NCBI RefSeq assembly: GCF_902459665.1
Contig: NZ_CABPSL010000002.1
Span: 310,001 to 374,000, forward strand
DNA from: Pandoraea cepalis
Lineage (GTDB): Bacteria > Pseudomonadota > Gammaproteobacteria > Burkholderiales > Burkholderiaceae
Length of the DNA stretch: 64,000 nt
Direction of reading: 5' to 3'
This document shows positions 20,275-30,836 of the stretch, in pieces. A program made the translations under genes and the position numbers. The notes under the pieces were generated by a model that was not told where the DNA came from, searched no databases, and was given only the letters and a program-made list of their open reading frames with translations. Positions within the stretch are counted from its first letter, which is position 1. Every line of letters begins with the position of its first letter.

Positions 20275-21210
20275 TCACACCCACTCGCGGCGCACGAGGA
20301 AGTCGGTATAGAGCTTCGCTTCCGGGGTGTCCGGCTCGGGTTTCCAGTCGTAGTGCCATTTCACGATCGGCGGCATCGACATCAGGATCGATTCGGTGCG
20401 CCCCCCCGATTGCAGGCCGAAATGGGTGCCACGGTCCCAGACCAGGTTGAATTCGACATAGCGGCCGCGCCGGTGAGCCTGGAAATCCCGTTCGCGCTCA
20501 CCGTAGGGCATGCCGCGACGGCGCTCGACGATCGGGACATAAGCGTCGAGGAAGGCATCGCCCACACTTTGCATGACGGCGAAGCCCGTGTCGAAACCGC
20601 CGCCCGAGAAGTCGTCGAAGAAGATGCCGCCGATGCCGCGCGGCTCCTGGCGATGCTTCAGGTAGAAGTACTCGTCGCACCACGTCTTGAAACGCGGATA
20701 CCACGCGGTGTCGAACGGATCGAGCGCGTCCTTGCAGGTCTGATGAAAGTGCCGGCAGTCCTCTTCGAACGGATAGTACGGCGTGAGATCCATACCGCCG
20801 CCGAACCAGAACGCGGGCAACTGGCCGGGAGCCGTGGCGATCAGAATGCGCACGTTGAAGTGCACAGTCGGGCAGTACGGATTGCGCGGATGCAGCACGA
20901 GCGAGACACCGAGGGCTTCGAAGCCACGCCCGGCCAGCTCCGGGCGGGAGGCGCTGGCCGAACCTGGCAGCTTGTCGCCAACCACATGAGAGAAGTTCAC
21001 GCCGCCGCGCTCGAAGAAGTCGCCATCGTCGAGCACGCGGGTGCGGCCGTCGCCGCGCAGCGCGCTATCGGCCGGGCGTTGCCAGTCGTCGGCGAGGAAG
21101 CGTTTGCCGTCGAGGCGCCCGAGCGTCTCGACGATGCGGTCCTGAAGCCCGAGCAGATAAGTTCGCACTGCGCCCGTATCCGGCGCCGGTGCGGCGTCTT
21201 GCGCTGTCAT
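20275..21210 (-). CDS. hemF: Oxygen-dependent coproporphyrinogen III oxidase
   Basis: A 311-residue cytoplasmic haem-biosynthesis enzyme that decarboxylates coproporphyrinogen III to protoporphyrinogen IX using oxygen. Conserved segments include [61 protein letters not shown] and [12 protein letters not shown]. Length fits the family. It is followed closely by nadD (13 bp), an arrangement common in Burkholderiaceae. Confidence 0.96.
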   Translation of the reverse strand: MTAQDAAPAPDTGAVRTYLLGLQDRIVETLGRLDGKRFLADDWQRPADSALRGDGRTRVLDDGDFFERGGVNFSHVVGDKLPGSASASRPELAGRGFEALGVSLVLHPRNPYCPTVHFNVRILIATAPGQLPAFWFGGGMDLTPYYPFEEDCRHFHQTCKDALDPFDTAWYPRFKTWCDEYFYLKHRQEPRGIGGIFFDDFSGGGFDTGFAVMQSVGDAFLDAYVPIVERRRGMPYGERERDFQAHRRGRYVEFNLVWDRGTHFGLQSGGRTESILMSMPPIVKWHYDWKPEPDTPEAKLYTDFLVRREWV

Positions 21211-21335
21211 TCTGTGACGTCCCGATGCGTGGTAATAACCGCGATTGTACCGGCAGCTACGCGGTCGGGGGCAGGCCGACGCGGCAAACGGTCGCGCCGA
21301 ATGCCGCCCGAATGACCTGCATCAAGCGTTGGCGG

Positions 21336-22220
21336 TCACGGCGCTGGCGCGTTGGGCAGAGGACTGGCCGCTGGCGCGCCGCCCGCGGGCGCAATGGGCA
21401 TGCCTTTGCCAAGGTCGCCCGGCGGCGGCATGAGGATCTGACGCGGCGCCGGCACCGGCCATTGAGCCATGCCACCCACCTCGGCGATGGCCCGGTTGGT
21501 GTCGAAATACACCTGCCAGTAATCGCGGTTGTGGCAGTACGGACGCACCGCGAGCACCGGCCCGGCGGGATTGAATTCGAGAATCACCACATCGATCGCG
21601 GGCGTGCTCATCACGTTCGGGATCTGCGCGATGCGTGCCTTCAGGCGCGCTATCGCGTCCTGCACATCGACCGTGTGGGCGAGCTGCGCCGTCAAGTCGA
21701 CGCGGCGAAACGCGTTGGCGTCGTACACCGTGATGTTGTCGCCGAAGACCTTCGTGTTGCCGACGTACACCCGCAGATTGTCCGCCGTCGTGAGCGTGGT
21801 GACGAACAGGCCGATCTCGTCGACCACCCCGGTCACGCCGCCTGCGCTGATCATGTCGCCGGTCTTGAAGGGGCGCAGCACGATGAGAAAGATGCCGGAG
21901 GCGAAATTCGACAGAAGTCCGGACCACGCCGCGCCGATGGCGATGCCGGCGGCGGCGAGCAGCGCGGCGAACGAAGTCGTCTCGATGCCGCAGACACTGA
22001 GGATGGAAATGATCAGCGCAATGCGCAAGGCGATGCGCAGCGTCGATTCGGTGTAACGAACGAGGGTGGGATCGATGGCCCGGCGAGTCATGGCGCTGCG
22101 CACGAGCCGCGCCACCACATTGATGACGATACCGCCGACAATCCAGATGACGACGGCCATCACAATCTTCAGGCCGAACGGCATCAGATAATCGTTGACC
22201 AGCTTGTCGAGATCGAACAT
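21336..22220 (-). CDS. Small-conductance mechanosensitive channel (MscS family)
   Basis: A 294-residue inner-membrane channel with three N-terminal transmembrane helices. The pore helix is in the glycine/alanine-rich segment FAALLAAAGIAIGAAWSGLLSN, written here only as far as its key pattern, followed by the MscS beta domain FKTGDMISAGGVTGVV and an alpha/beta cytoplasmic vestibule. A proline-rich tail of about 25 residues ends the protein. It relieves turgor on osmotic downshock. The start MFDLDKL at 22220 is preceded by GGAGA; an in-frame extension to 22472 lies over the purD terminator and lacks family features. It sits between hemF and purD. Confidence 0.85.
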   Translation of the reverse strand: MFDLDKLVNDYLMPFGLKIVMAVVIWIVGGIVINVVARLVRSAMTRRAIDPTLVRYTESTLRIALRIALIISILSVCGIETTSFAALLAAAGIAIGAAWSGLLSNFASGIFLIVLRPFKTGDMISAGGVTGVVDEIGLFVTTLTTADNLRVYVGNTKVFGDNITVYDANAFRRVDLTAQLAHTVDVQDAIARLKARIAQIPNVMSTPAIDVVILEFNPAGPVLAVRPYCHNRDYWQVYFDTNRAIAEVGGMAQWPVPAPRQILMPPPGDLGKGMPIAPAGGAPAASPLPNAPAP

Positions 22221-22415
22221 GTAAGTCTCCGTCGAGCGAGGGTCTGTCGGGAAAACGGTATGCATTCCGCCGGGGCTGGCCGGACGCGCGGTGGTGACGC
22301 ACCCGCGCCGTGTCAGCGTGCCAACTTGCTCCGCGCTTGTCAATCGCGACGCCGTGACGGCATTCGCGGTCGTGGTGCCGCCAGAACGGCCGCTAAAACG
22401 GCCGCCAAAACGACA

Positions 22416-22449
22416 ACGGCCCGGAGATGACATGACGTCTCCGGGCCGT
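22416..22449 (-). terminator. Terminator after purD
   Basis: ACGGCCCGGAGA and TCTCCGGGCCGT form a perfect 12-bp GC-rich stem with a 10-base loop. On the minus strand it is followed by TGTCGTTTTGG, a short T-run. It lies 76 bases beyond the purD stop and about 200 bases before the MscS-channel start. The rest of the 305-base gap 22221-22525 shows a repeated AAAACGGCCGCC-like motif near 22384-22410 and no gene. Confidence 0.6.
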
Positions 22450-22525
22450 AGCACAACGATTTGGCGCTTCAAGGTCTGCCTTCAAGCGTGGCCGACCTGA
22501 CGCCCGTTGCCTGACTTCGGCGGGC

Positions 22526-23803
22526 TTACTCCGGTTTGCGCGCCAATGCGCGGTTGCCGATATCGTGGCGATACTGCATACCGTCGAAATTGATTTGATT
22601 GACGGTCTGGTACGCCACGCTCTGCGCGCCGCGCACGGTGTCGGACAAGCCAACCACGCACAGCACCCGCCCGCCCGTCACCGTCAGCACGTTGTTCTCG
22701 AGCTGGGTGCCCGCGTGGAACGTCACGCATTCGGCGGTCTCGGCCGGCACGTCGGAGATCCGGTCGCCCTTGCGCGGGGTGTCCGGATAGCCGTGCGCGG
22801 CGAGCACCACGCCCAGGGCATAACGGCGGTCCCAGTCGAGTTCGACCTTGTCGAGCGTGCCCGCAATCGCGTGCTCGACCACGACCGAAAAGTCGCCCTT
22901 CAGGCGCGCCATGATCGGCTGCGTTTCGGGGTCGCCCATGCGGCAGTTGAATTCGAGCGTCTTGACGTTGCCTTGTGCGTCGATCATCAGACCGGCGTAC
23001 AGGAAGCCCGTGAAGCGGATGCCGTCGGTTTCCATGCCGCGCACGGTCGGCAGAATGATCTCGCGCATCACGCGCGCATGGATCTGCGGCGTGACGATCG
23101 GTGCGGGCGAATACGCGCCCATGCCGCCGGTATTGGGTCCCTGATCGTTATCGAGCAGGCGCTTGTGATCCTGCGACGTGGCGAGCGGCAGCACGTTCTT
23201 GCCGTCGACCATCACGATGAAGCTGGCTTCCTCGCCTTGCAGGAACTCCTCGATCACCACGCGGGCACCGGCGTCGCCGAGCTTGTTGTCCGCGAGCATC
23301 ATGTCGACGGCGTGATGCGCTTCGTCGAGCGACATCGCCACGACCACGCCCTTGCCTGCGGCGAGGCCATCTGCCTTGATGACGATCGGCGCGCCCTTGG
23401 CGTTGATGTAGGCGTGGGCGCTGGCCGCGTCGGAGAACGTTTCGTAATCGGCGGTGGGAATGCCGTGGCGCTTCATGAACGCCTTGGCGAAGTCCTTCGA
23501 CGATTCGAGCTGCGCCGCTTCCTTCGTCGGGCCGAAAATCTTCAGGCCACGCGCGCGGAAGATGTTGACGATACCGGCGGCGAGCGGCGTTTCGGGGCCG
23601 ACCACGGTCAGCGCGATGCCTTCGCGCGCGGCGAACTCGGCGAGCACGTTCGGATCGCTGATCGGGACATTGCGCAGGCGCTCGTCGAGCGCCGTGCCGC
23701 CGTTACCCGGGGCGACATAAACCAACTGAATACGAGGCGATTGGGCAAGCTTCCACGCCAGCGCGTGTTCGCGGCCGCCCGAGCCGACAACCAGAATCTT
23801 CAT
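22526..23803 (-). CDS. purD: Phosphoribosylamine--glycine ligase
   Basis: A 425-residue ATP-grasp enzyme, second step of de novo purine synthesis (GAR synthetase). It shows the N-terminal VVGSGGREHALAWKL, the ATP-binding IKADGLAAGKGVVVA, PNTGGMGAYSPAP, and the metal site in LEFNCRMGDPETQ. Length is the usual one. The gene begins 1 base after the yebC stop on the same strand, so the two are very likely cotranscribed and translationally coupled. Confidence 0.96.
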   Translation of the reverse strand: MKILVVGSGGREHALAWKLAQSPRIQLVYVAPGNGGTALDERLRNVPISDPNVLAEFAAREGIALTVVGPETPLAAGIVNIFRARGLKIFGPTKEAAQLESSKDFAKAFMKRHGIPTADYETFSDAASAHAYINAKGAPIVIKADGLAAGKGVVVAMSLDEAHHAVDMMLADNKLGDAGARVVIEEFLQGEEASFIVMVDGKNVLPLATSQDHKRLLDNDQGPNTGGMGAYSPAPIVTPQIHARVMREIILPTVRGMETDGIRFTGFLYAGLMIDAQGNVKTLEFNCRMGDPETQPIMARLKGDFSVVVEHAIAGTLDKVELDWDRRYALGVVLAAHGYPDTPRKGDRISDVPAETAECVTFHAGTQLENNVLTVTGGRVLCVVGLSDTVRGAQSVAYQTVNQINFDGMQYRHDIGNRALARKPE

Positions 23804-23804
23804 C

Positions 23805-24530
23805 TTATTCCTCGATGACGGCGTTGGTGAATACTTCCTGCACGTCGTCGAGGTTTTCGAGCGCGTCGAGCAGCTTTTGCATCTTCACGGCGTCTTCGCC
23901 GGTGAAGACCACTTCAGTTTGCGGTTTCATCGTGACTTCCGCGACTTCGGCCTTCAGACCGGCCGCTTCAAGCTTGGCCTTCACGGCCTGGAAGTCGTTC
24001 GCCGGGCAGATGACTTCGAAGCTGCCGTCGTCGTTGGTGATCACGTCGTCGGCACCGGCGTCGAGCGCCACGTCCATCAGCTTGTCTTCCGGCGTCTCCG
24101 GCGCGAACAGGAACTGGCCGCAGTGGGTGAAGAGGAACGCCACCGAACCGTCGGTGCCCATGTTGCCGCCAAACTTGGAGAAGGCATGACGCACTTCGGC
24201 GACGGTGCGCACGCGATTGTCCGTCATGGTATCGACGATCACCGCGGCGCCGTTGATGCCATAGCCTTCGTAGCGGATTTCTTCGTAGTTGGCGCCGTCA
24301 AGACCGCCAACGCCGCGATCGATCGCGCGCTTGACGTTGTCCTTGGGCATGTTCGCGTCGGCAGCCTTTTCCACGGCCAGGCGCAGGCGCGGGTTGCTGT
24401 CGACGTCGCCGCCGCCCAGGCGTGCGGCCACCGTGATTTCCTTGATCAGGCGTGTCCAGACTTTACCGCGCTTGGCATCTGCCGCCGCTTTCTTGTGTTT
24501 GATGTTGGCCCATTTGGAATGACCCGCCAT
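23805..24530 (-). CDS. YebC/TACO1-family protein
   Basis: A 241-residue protein of the YebC family. It starts with the hallmark [18 protein letters not shown], followed by [10 protein letters not shown]-like sequence, [10 protein letters not shown] and [16 protein letters not shown]. Members act as transcription regulators or as translation factors at difficult peptide stretches; sequence alone does not separate these. It opens a yebC-purD unit and is divergent from the HerA-like ATPase gene. Confidence 0.92.
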   Translation of the reverse strand: MAGHSKWANIKHKKAAADAKRGKVWTRLIKEITVAARLGGGDVDSNPRLRLAVEKAADANMPKDNVKRAIDRGVGGLDGANYEEIRYEGYGINGAAVIVDTMTDNRVRTVAEVRHAFSKFGGNMGTDGSVAFLFTHCGQFLFAPETPEDKLMDVALDAGADDVITNDDGSFEVICPANDFQAVKAKLEAAGLKAEVAEVTMKPQTEVVFTGEDAVKMQKLLDALENLDDVQEVFTNAVIEE

Positions 24531-24741
24531 GAATTTCTCCGTCGTGCCGCGCTGTGCGGCGAAGTAGCCTCTGCCGGCCAGCGCAGTGCGGCGCGGCCAA
24601 CCATTGAAACAGGCGCGCCCGCCACCACTGGGGTCGCGGGCGCGAATTGCCGAATCGCCTCGTTGGCGCCCATGGGTCGTGTCGACCCATCGGTCCCCCC
24701 GTCGTTTCGGGGCCAGGGCAGTCCGAGCGGCATCGTGCCGC

Positions 24742-24747
24742 TATAAT
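24742..24747 (+). promoter_or_regulatory. Perfect -10 element (TATAAT) before the HerA-like ATPase gene
   Basis: TATAAT lies 92 bases before the chosen start at 24839 in the 308-base gap between yebC and the HerA-like gene. No good -35 is found at 16-18 bases, so this is only a candidate promoter. A GGAGG just after it precedes an in-frame ATG at 24764, which would give a 25-residue longer protein if the true transcript starts earlier. Nothing else is evident in the gap. Confidence 0.4.
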
Positions 24748-24838
24748 CGGAGGCAATTTTATCATGCCGCCGCACCGTGCCACGGGTGTTTGCTGCGCCG
24801 TGTCACGAGCCACGCTGCGTCTACCGCCGAGGTCTCTC

Positions 24839-26494
24839 ATGCCCCAGAAGCCCGTGCCGCCGCAAGCCTCGTCGCTTGCCGCTTCCTCAACGGCATCCCC
24901 GCCCGCCTCCACCGGGGCTGCGAGCCCTGCCGGCGACCCCGGCGAACGGCTTCTCATCGCACGCAACGACCAGCACGTTCTTGGCCTGCTGCCCGCCATG
25001 GGCAATCGTCACGGGTTGATTACCGGGGCCACCGGCACGGGCAAGACCGTCACGCTCCAGGTCATGGCACAGGCCTTCTCCGACATCGGCGTGCCCGTGT
25101 TCCTCGCTGACGTGAAAGGCGATCTGACGGGCATCGCGCAGCCCGGCGCCGAAACGCCCAAGCTCAAGGAGCGCATGGCCCAGTTCGGCTTCGAAACGCC
25201 CGACTGGCATGGCAGCCCCGCCACACTTTGGGATGTGTTCGGCGAGCAGGGCCACCCGGTGCGCGCAACGGTCTCCGATCTGGGTCCGCTGTTGCTCTCG
25301 CGGCTGCTGGGCTTGAACGAGACGCAGACCGGCGTGCTCAATCTCGTCTTCAAGATTGCCGACGACAACGGCCTTCTGCTGCTCGACAGCAAGGACCTGC
25401 GCGCGATGCTCCAGCACGTGGGCGAAAACGCCTCGACCTTCACCACGCAGTACGGCAACATCTCGGCCGCGTCGGTCGGCGCGATCCAGCGCGGGCTGCT
25501 CACGCTCGAGCAACAAGGCGCCGACAAGTTCTTCGGCGAACCGATGCTCGATATCGACGACTTCATGCAGACCGACGCGCAAGGGCGCGGCATCGTCAAC
25601 ATTCTCGCGGCGGACAAACTGCTGGCCGCGCCGCGCATCTACGCCACCTTCCTGCTGTGGCTGCTCGCCGAGCTATTCGAGCGTCTGCCGGAGGTGGGCG
25701 ATCCCGACAAGCCCAAGATCGTGTTCTTCTTCGACGAGGCACATTTGTTGTTCAACGAGGCGCCGAAGCCGTTACTCGAGCGGATCGAGCAGATGGTGCG
25801 GTTGATTCGTTCGAAGGGCGTTGGCGTGTACTTCGTGACGCAGAATCCGGTCGACGTACCGGACACCGTGCTCGGTCAGTTGGGCAATCGCGTGCAGCAT
25901 GCGCTGCGGGCGTATTCGCCGCGCGATCAAAAGGCGGTCAAGGTGGCGGCGCAGACAATGCGCGCCAATCCGTCGCTCGATATCGAAACGGTGATCGGCG
26001 AGCTGGGCGTGGGCGAAGCGCTGGTGTCGTTGCTCGACGAGAAGGGGCGTCCCGCCGTGACGGAGCGCGCGTACATCGCGCCGCCGGCCTCGCGCATCGG
26101 ACCGATTACGCCGCAGGAGCGCGCAGCGCTCATCGCCGCGTCGCTCGTGGCCGGCGTGTACGAAAAAACGGTGGATCGCGAGTCGGCTTACGAAGCGCTG
26201 GTCGGGCGCACCCGGACGCGCCAGAGCGACGTGCCGCCCGCCTCAGGCGGCGGGGCGGTGCCGCAGGCGCCGGACGCGCCGCCGACCACCGGCGAAACGG
26301 CCGGCGGTAGCCTGCTCGACGCGGTCAGGGACTCGCTCGGCGGTTTGCTGGGCGGTGCGGGCGGCTCGCGGCGCAAGGACACGGTCGTCGAAGCGATGGT
26401 CAAGAGTACGGCGCGCACCATCGGCAGCCAGTTGGGCCGCGAAATCGTGCGCGGCGTGCTGGGCAGCATTCTCGGCGGCAGCAGGCGGCGATGA
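24839..26494 (+). CDS. HerA/FtsK-like ATPase, DUF853 family
   Basis: A 551-residue P-loop ATPase of the bacterial HerA-like DUF853 group, often annotated as a putative DNA-translocating helicase. It has Walker [11 protein letters not shown] (near residue 62), the [14 protein letters not shown] motif, Walker [14 protein letters not shown], and the arginine-bearing ATPase sensor region [13 protein letters not shown]. The C-terminal 110 residues are low-complexity with glycine-rich repeats and end GGSRRR. A short Ala/Pro-rich stretch (about 45 residues) precedes the core. The start at 24839 has GAGG seven bases before it; an alternative at 24764 is possible. Its in vivo role is unknown; it stands alone, divergent from yebC. 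Confidence 0.85.
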   Translation: MPQKPVPPQASSLAASSTASPPASTGAASPAGDPGERLLIARNDQHVLGLLPAMGNRHGLITGATGTGKTVTLQVMAQAFSDIGVPVFLADVKGDLTGIAQPGAETPKLKERMAQFGFETPDWHGSPATLWDVFGEQGHPVRATVSDLGPLLLSRLLGLNETQTGVLNLVFKIADDNGLLLLDSKDLRAMLQHVGENASTFTTQYGNISAASVGAIQRGLLTLEQQGADKFFGEPMLDIDDFMQTDAQGRGIVNILAADKLLAAPRIYATFLLWLLAELFERLPEVGDPDKPKIVFFFDEAHLLFNEAPKPLLERIEQMVRLIRSKGVGVYFVTQNPVDVPDTVLGQLGNRVQHALRAYSPRDQKAVKVAAQTMRANPSLDIETVIGELGVGEALVSLLDEKGRPAVTERAYIAPPASRIGPITPQERAALIAASLVAGVYEKTVDRESAYEALVGRTRTRQSDVPPASGGGAVPQAPDAPPTTGETAGGSLLDAVRDSLGGLLGGAGGSRRKDTVVEAMVKSTARTIGSQLGREIVRGVLGSILGGSRRR

Positions 26495-26612
26495 CCGGGC
26501 TTGTCTGCCGCCGCGACAACACCCCCGTCCGACGATCGGTGGCGAGTGGCGTACGCCTTGCCACTGACGTATCGCCGGCACCGCCTCCCCTACATCGAAC
26601 GCTCGTCCCCTC

Positions 26613-27548
26613 ATGTCGCTGAAATCTTCGCTGGAACCGGTGCGTACCGGTGTCGCCCACGACCCGTTGTGGCTGCGCGCCGCGCCGCTGATTTTTTTGT
26701 TTCTCTGGTCGGTCGGCTTTACCGTCGCCAAGATCGGCCTGATCTATGCCGACCCGCTCACGTTCCTCGCGCTTCGCTACGGACTTGTGCTTGTTCTGCT
26801 CGCGCCGCTGGCGCTCGTCATGCGCCCGCCATTGCCGAAGACGGCGGCCGCCTGGGGCCATCTCGTCGTCATCGGTCTGCTCATTCAGGCGCTGTACTTC
26901 AGCATGACGTATCTGGCGCTACGCCTGGGCGTGTCGGCCGGCAGCGTGGCGCTGATTACCTCGCTGCAACCGATTCTCGTGGCGCTGGCCGTGCCGCACC
27001 TGGTGGGCGAGCGCGTGAGCGGGCTGAACTGGGTCGGACTGGTTCTGGGGCTGGCGGGGGCGGCACTGGTCATTGTGGCGCGCTCGGCGGTGGAGGCGAC
27101 TTCCGCGCTGGGGCTGGTACTGACGTTCGTGGCGCTTGGCGCGATCACGTGCGGCACGCTCTACGAAAAGCGCTTCGGCGTGGGCCAGCACCCGGTTACG
27201 TCCAATCTGGTGCAATACGCCGTGGGCTTCGCGGCGACGCTGCCGCTCGCTGCATGGCTGGAGCCGATGCACATCGAATGGACGTGGCAGCTCGGCGCGG
27301 CGCTCGTCTACCTCGTGATCGGCAACTCGATCGTCGCGATATCGTTGCTGCTGGCGATGATCCGGCGTGGCGAGGCGTCGCGTGTATCGGCGCTGTTTTT
27401 CCTGGTGCCGCCGTCAGCGGCGCTTGCTGCGTGGCTCATGGTCGGGGAGCACATGCCGCCGCTCGCGTGGGGAGGGATGGGGCTGGCAGCCGTTGGCGTG
27501 GCGATGGCCACGCGGCGCCCGGGCCCGGGACGCCGGGGAGCGCGGTAG
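26613..27548 (+). CDS. EamA-family (DMT) membrane transporter
   Basis: A 311-residue inner-membrane protein made of two repeated EamA units, about ten predicted transmembrane helices in all. The first runs from APLIFLFLWSVGFTVAKIG and the second from GLVLTFVALGAITCGTLYEKR. The family exports metabolites or amino acids; the substrate is not predictable. A gap of 118 bases separates it from the HerA-like gene, and it is convergent with upp. Confidence 0.85.
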   Translation: MSLKSSLEPVRTGVAHDPLWLRAAPLIFLFLWSVGFTVAKIGLIYADPLTFLALRYGLVLVLLAPLALVMRPPLPKTAAAWGHLVVIGLLIQALYFSMTYLALRLGVSAGSVALITSLQPILVALAVPHLVGERVSGLNWVGLVLGLAGAALVIVARSAVEATSALGLVLTFVALGAITCGTLYEKRFGVGQHPVTSNLVQYAVGFAATLPLAAWLEPMHIEWTWQLGAALVYLVIGNSIVAISLLLAMIRRGEASRVSALFFLVPPSAALAAWLMVGEHMPPLAWGGMGLAAVGVAMATRRPGPGRRGAR

Positions 27549-27561
27549 GGCGGGGAGGGTT

Positions 27562-27585
27562 GCCCCGGCACAGGCGGGCCGGGGC
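27562..27585. terminator. Hairpin between convergent EamA and upp genes
   Basis: GCCCCGGC and GCCGGGGC form a perfect 8-bp stem with an 8-base loop in the 53-base gap between the two converging stops. There is no T-tract on either side, so a terminator role is inferred from position only. Confidence 0.35.
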
Positions 27586-27601
27586 GTGAGAGCCGCCTGC
27601 G

Positions 27602-28252
27602 TCAGTTCTTGGTGCCGAACAGGCGGTCGCCCGCGTCGCCCAGACCCGGAATGATGTAGGCGTGATCGTCCAGACGCTCGTCGAGCGACGCGACATACAG
27701 CTTCACGTCCGGATGCGCGTCATGCAGCACCTTCACCCCTTCGGGCGCGGCCACCAGGGCGAGAAACGCGATGTTTTCCGAAGCCACGCCGCGCTTGCGC
27801 AGCACGTCCACGGCGTGCACGGCCGAATAGCCGGTCGCCACCATGGGGTCGCACAGGATGAAGCGGCGCTCGGCGATATCCGGCAGGCGCACGAGATATT
27901 CGACCGGACGATGCTGCTCGTCGCGATACACGCCAATGTGACCGACGCGTGCCGACGGCACCAGATCGAGCAGGCCGTCGCTCATGCCCACGCCGGCGCG
28001 CAGCACCGGCACGATCGCGAGTTTCTTGCCCGCGATGACGGGCGCGTCCATGGCGACCATCGGCGTGTCGATGCGCTCGGTCGTGAGCGGCAGGTCGCGC
28101 GTGATCTCGTAGCCCATGAGCAAGGTGATCTCGCGCAGCAGGCCGCGAAACGTGCGCGTCGACGTTTCCTTGTCGCGCATGTGCGAGAGCTTGTGCTGGA
28201 TCAGCGGGTGATCGCAGATAAAGAGATTCGGGAAGCGGGGATCTTGTTTCAT
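27602..28252 (-). CDS. upp: Uracil phosphoribosyltransferase
   Basis: A 216-residue pyrimidine-salvage enzyme making UMP from uracil and PRPP. Landmarks: [33 protein letters not shown], and the PRPP-binding [11 protein letters not shown], ending with a uracil-binding [15 protein letters not shown]. The start [10 protein letters not shown] at 28252 is used; the frame is open upstream to 28372 without homology. Single gene, divergent from the SDR gene. Confidence 0.96.
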   Translation of the reverse strand: MKQDPRFPNLFICDHPLIQHKLSHMRDKETSTRTFRGLLREITLLMGYEITRDLPLTTERIDTPMVAMDAPVIAGKKLAIVPVLRAGVGMSDGLLDLVPSARVGHIGVYRDEQHRPVEYLVRLPDIAERRFILCDPMVATGYSAVHAVDVLRKRGVASENIAFLALVAAPEGVKVLHDAHPDVKLYVASLDERLDDHAYIIPGLGDAGDRLFGTKN

Positions 28253-28463
28253 GGCTGGCAATCTGGGGCAGGGCCGGTGTGGCCCGCATGGCCGCGATTT
28301 TAGCCGATGCAGGCGCCGTCGGTCCGGGTTTCGCTGTCGGCCCGTGCCGATTGCCCAAGCGATTGCCCCCACAAAGCGGCGCGCGCACGATTCCCTTAGA
28401 ATCGCTGCAAGACGGCGGTGTCACCGCCGTTGTCCAACGTGTCACTTGTCTTGAAGGCTGAAC

Positions 28464-29243
28464 ATGGATCTGGGAATCAAGGGGCGCACCGCGCTGGTCT
28501 GCGGCGCGAGCAAGGGGCTGGGGCGCGCGTGCGCGCAGGCCCTGGCCGAAGCGGGCGTGAATGTCGTGATCGTCGCGCGCACGGCGCAGACGCTCAACGC
28601 GGCGGCCGACGAGATTCGCGCGGCCACGGGCGTGAGCGTGACCGCCGTGGCCTGCGACATCACCACGCCAGAGGGGCGCGCGCAGGCGCTCGCGGCGTGC
28701 GGGCAACTCGACATTCTCGTGACCAACGCGGGTGGCCCGCCGCCGGGTGACTTCCGCGACTGGCAACGCGACGACTGGATTCGCGCGCTCGACGCGAACA
28801 TGCTCACCCCCATCGAACTGATCAAGGCGTGCGTGGACGACATGATGGCACGCGGCTTCGGCCGCATCGTGAACATTACGTCGTCGGCCGTGAAGGCGCC
28901 CATCGACATTCTCGGGTTGTCCAATGGCGCCCGCTCCGGTCTGACCGGGTTTGTCGCAGGACTGGCGCGCACGACCGTTGGGCACAACGTGACCATCAAC
29001 AATCTGCTGCCGGGCGCTTTCGATACCGACCGCCTCGCGGCCACCCTGCAGGCATCGGCGACCAAGAGCGGACAGACGGTCGAAGAAGTCCGCACCAAGC
29101 GGGCTGCCGCGATTCCGGCGCGCCGTTTCGGGCAGCCCGACGAGTTCGGCGCGACCTGCGCGTTTCTCTGCAGCGCGCAGGCGGGCTACATTACCGGACA
29201 GAACGTGCTGATCGACGGTGGCGCGTACCCGGGCACGTTTTAA
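28464..29243 (+). CDS. Short-chain dehydrogenase-like protein with altered catalytic motif
   Basis: A 259-residue Rossmann-fold SDR with cofactor motif [14 protein letters not shown] (residues 13-26), NAGG, and C-terminal [13 protein letters not shown]. It is probably annotated as 3-oxoacyl-ACP reductase-like in relatives. The segment aligned with the usual YxxxK reads SNGAR, so the catalytic Tyr appears replaced by Ser and Lys by Arg, although a Ser pair (SSAVKAP) remains upstream. Reductase activity is therefore uncertain. The Rossmann nucleotide motif is intact. It is followed by mgsA after 19 bases. Confidence 0.85.
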   Translation: MDLGIKGRTALVCGASKGLGRACAQALAEAGVNVVIVARTAQTLNAAADEIRAATGVSVTAVACDITTPEGRAQALAACGQLDILVTNAGGPPPGDFRDWQRDDWIRALDANMLTPIELIKACVDDMMARGFGRIVNITSSAVKAPIDILGLSNGARSGLTGFVAGLARTTVGHNVTINNLLPGAFDTDRLAATLQASATKSGQTVEEVRTKRAAAIPARRFGQPDEFGATCAFLCSAQAGYITGQNVLIDGGAYPGTF

Positions 29244-29262
29244 CCTTTTTGAGATCGCTTCA

Positions 29263-29676
29263 ATGACTGTATCGACGGTACCCAACGTCCGGATTGCGCT
29301 CATCGCGCACGACAAGAAAAAAGACGACATTCTGGCGGTGGCGCACGACTACGTCGACGTGCTGCGCCAGTGCAAGCTCGTGGCAACGGGCACGACGGGC
29401 GGACGCATCGCCACCGAGCTTGGCCTGGACGTCGAGCGCATGCTCTCCGGTCCGCACGGCGGCGACCTCCAGATTGGCGCGCAACTGGCCGAGGGGCGTG
29501 TCGACATGGTGCTGTTCCTGCGCGACCCGATGACGCCGCAACCGCACGAACCGGATATCAACGCCCTCGTGCGGGCGTGCGACGTACACAACGTGCCGTG
29601 TGCGACCAACAGCGCCACGGCGCGCATGCTGCTCGAGCAGTTGATCGTGCGTCTGGCCGCGCAGCCGGTGGCGTGA
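29263..29676 (+). CDS. mgsA: Methylglyoxal synthase
   Basis: A 137-residue enzyme converting dihydroxyacetone phosphate to methylglyoxal and phosphate, a glycolytic bypass. It shows [14 protein letters not shown] at the start, the phosphate-binding [24 protein letters not shown] with the catalytic Asp nearby in [15 protein letters not shown]. The start at 29263 is used rather than an upstream in-frame ATG/GTG in the SDR gene. It is 19 bp after the SDR and 52 bp before the quinone oxidoreductase, so all three may share an mRNA. Confidence 0.93.
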   Translation: MTVSTVPNVRIALIAHDKKKDDILAVAHDYVDVLRQCKLVATGTTGGRIATELGLDVERMLSGPHGGDLQIGAQLAEGRVDMVLFLRDPMTPQPHEPDINALVRACDVHNVPCATNSATARMLLEQLIVRLAAQPVA

Positions 29677-29728
29677 CGCCGAGAACCGACAGTTCACAAC
29701 ACACTTCACACGAGTGAGAGGAGCGAGG

Positions 29729-30703
29729 ATGACCAAGGCAATTCGCATCGAACAGAATGGCGGCCCGGAAGTGATGAAGTATGTCGACGTCGAAGTGGGC
29801 GACCCTGGGCCGGGCGAGGCGCGTGTGCGCCACAACGCCGTCGGGCTGAACTACATCGACGTGTATTTCCGCACCGGCCTGTACCCGCAGCCGCTGCCGG
29901 CCGGTCTGGGCATGGAAGCGGCCGGCGTGGTCGAGGCCGTGGGCGAAGGCGTGACACTCGTCAAGGCGGGCGACCGCGTCGCCTATGCCAGCCGTCCTTG
30001 CGGCGCCTACTCGCAGGCCCGCGTGATGCCGGTGGCCTCGCTCGTGCGTCTACCGGACAGCATCAGCGACGATCAGGCCGCCGCGATGATGCTGCAGGGT
30101 ATGACCGCGCAGTACCTGTTGCGTCGCACCTACCCGGTCAAGGCGGGCGACACGATCCTCATCCATGCGGCCGCTGGCGGCGTGGGGCTCATCGTCTGCC
30201 AGTGGGCCAAGGCCTTGGGTGCGACGGTGATCGGCACGGTCGGCTCCGACGAGAAGGCGGCGCTCGCGCGCCAGCATGGCTGCGACCATCCGATCGTCTA
30301 TACGCGTGAGAATTTCGTCGAACGGGTGAAGGAGATCACGAGTGGCGAAGGTGTGCCGGTCGTCTACGATTCCATCGGCAAGGACACGTTCATCGGCTCG
30401 CTCGACTGCCTGCGGCCGCTGGGCATGATGGTGAACTTCGGGAGCGCGTCGGGGCCCGTCGCGCAGATCAACACGGCCGACCTTGTGTCGCGCGGCTCGC
30501 TGTTCTTCACGCGACCGACGCTCTTCAGCTACACGGCCAAGCGGGCCGACCTGGAAGCCACGGCCAACGACCTGTTCGATGTCGTGGCCAAGGGGGCGGT
30601 CAAGATCGAGGTCAATCAGCGTTACGCATTGGCCGACGTGGCCCAGGCCCATCGCGATCTCGAGGCGCGCAAAACCACCGGGTCGACGTTGCTCATGCCC
30701 TGA
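29729..30703 (+). CDS. NADPH:quinone oxidoreductase (zinc-independent MDR family)
   Basis: A 324-residue medium-chain dehydrogenase of the QOR group, reducing quinones with NADPH. Visible: GLNYIDVYFRTGLYP, GMEAAGVVEAVGEGV, nucleotide-binding AAAGGVGLIVCQWAKALGATVIG (written here by its AAAGGVG core), and the C-terminal QRYALADVAQAHRDLE. No zinc ligands of classic alcohol dehydrogenases are present. The start at 29729 has GAGGAGCGAGG just before it, and is preferred to an in-frame GTG at 29714. Confidence 0.88.
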   Translation: MTKAIRIEQNGGPEVMKYVDVEVGDPGPGEARVRHNAVGLNYIDVYFRTGLYPQPLPAGLGMEAAGVVEAVGEGVTLVKAGDRVAYASRPCGAYSQARVMPVASLVRLPDSISDDQAAAMMLQGMTAQYLLRRTYPVKAGDTILIHAAAGGVGLIVCQWAKALGATVIGTVGSDEKAALARQHGCDHPIVYTRENFVERVKEITSGEGVPVVYDSIGKDTFIGSLDCLRPLGMMVNFGSASGPVAQINTADLVSRGSLFFTRPTLFSYTAKRADLEATANDLFDVVAKGAVKIEVNQRYALADVAQAHRDLEARKTTGSTLLMP

Positions 30704-30836
30704 GTGGGGGCGAATGACGCTAACGCCAGCAGGCATCAATGCGATGTGCTCCCGGACGCCGGACGCTGGTCCAACGTTCGGGGAGACTCGGCCAAGGTCC
30801 GTTGCTCATGGCCGACGGCGTCGTCAACGACCCGAC

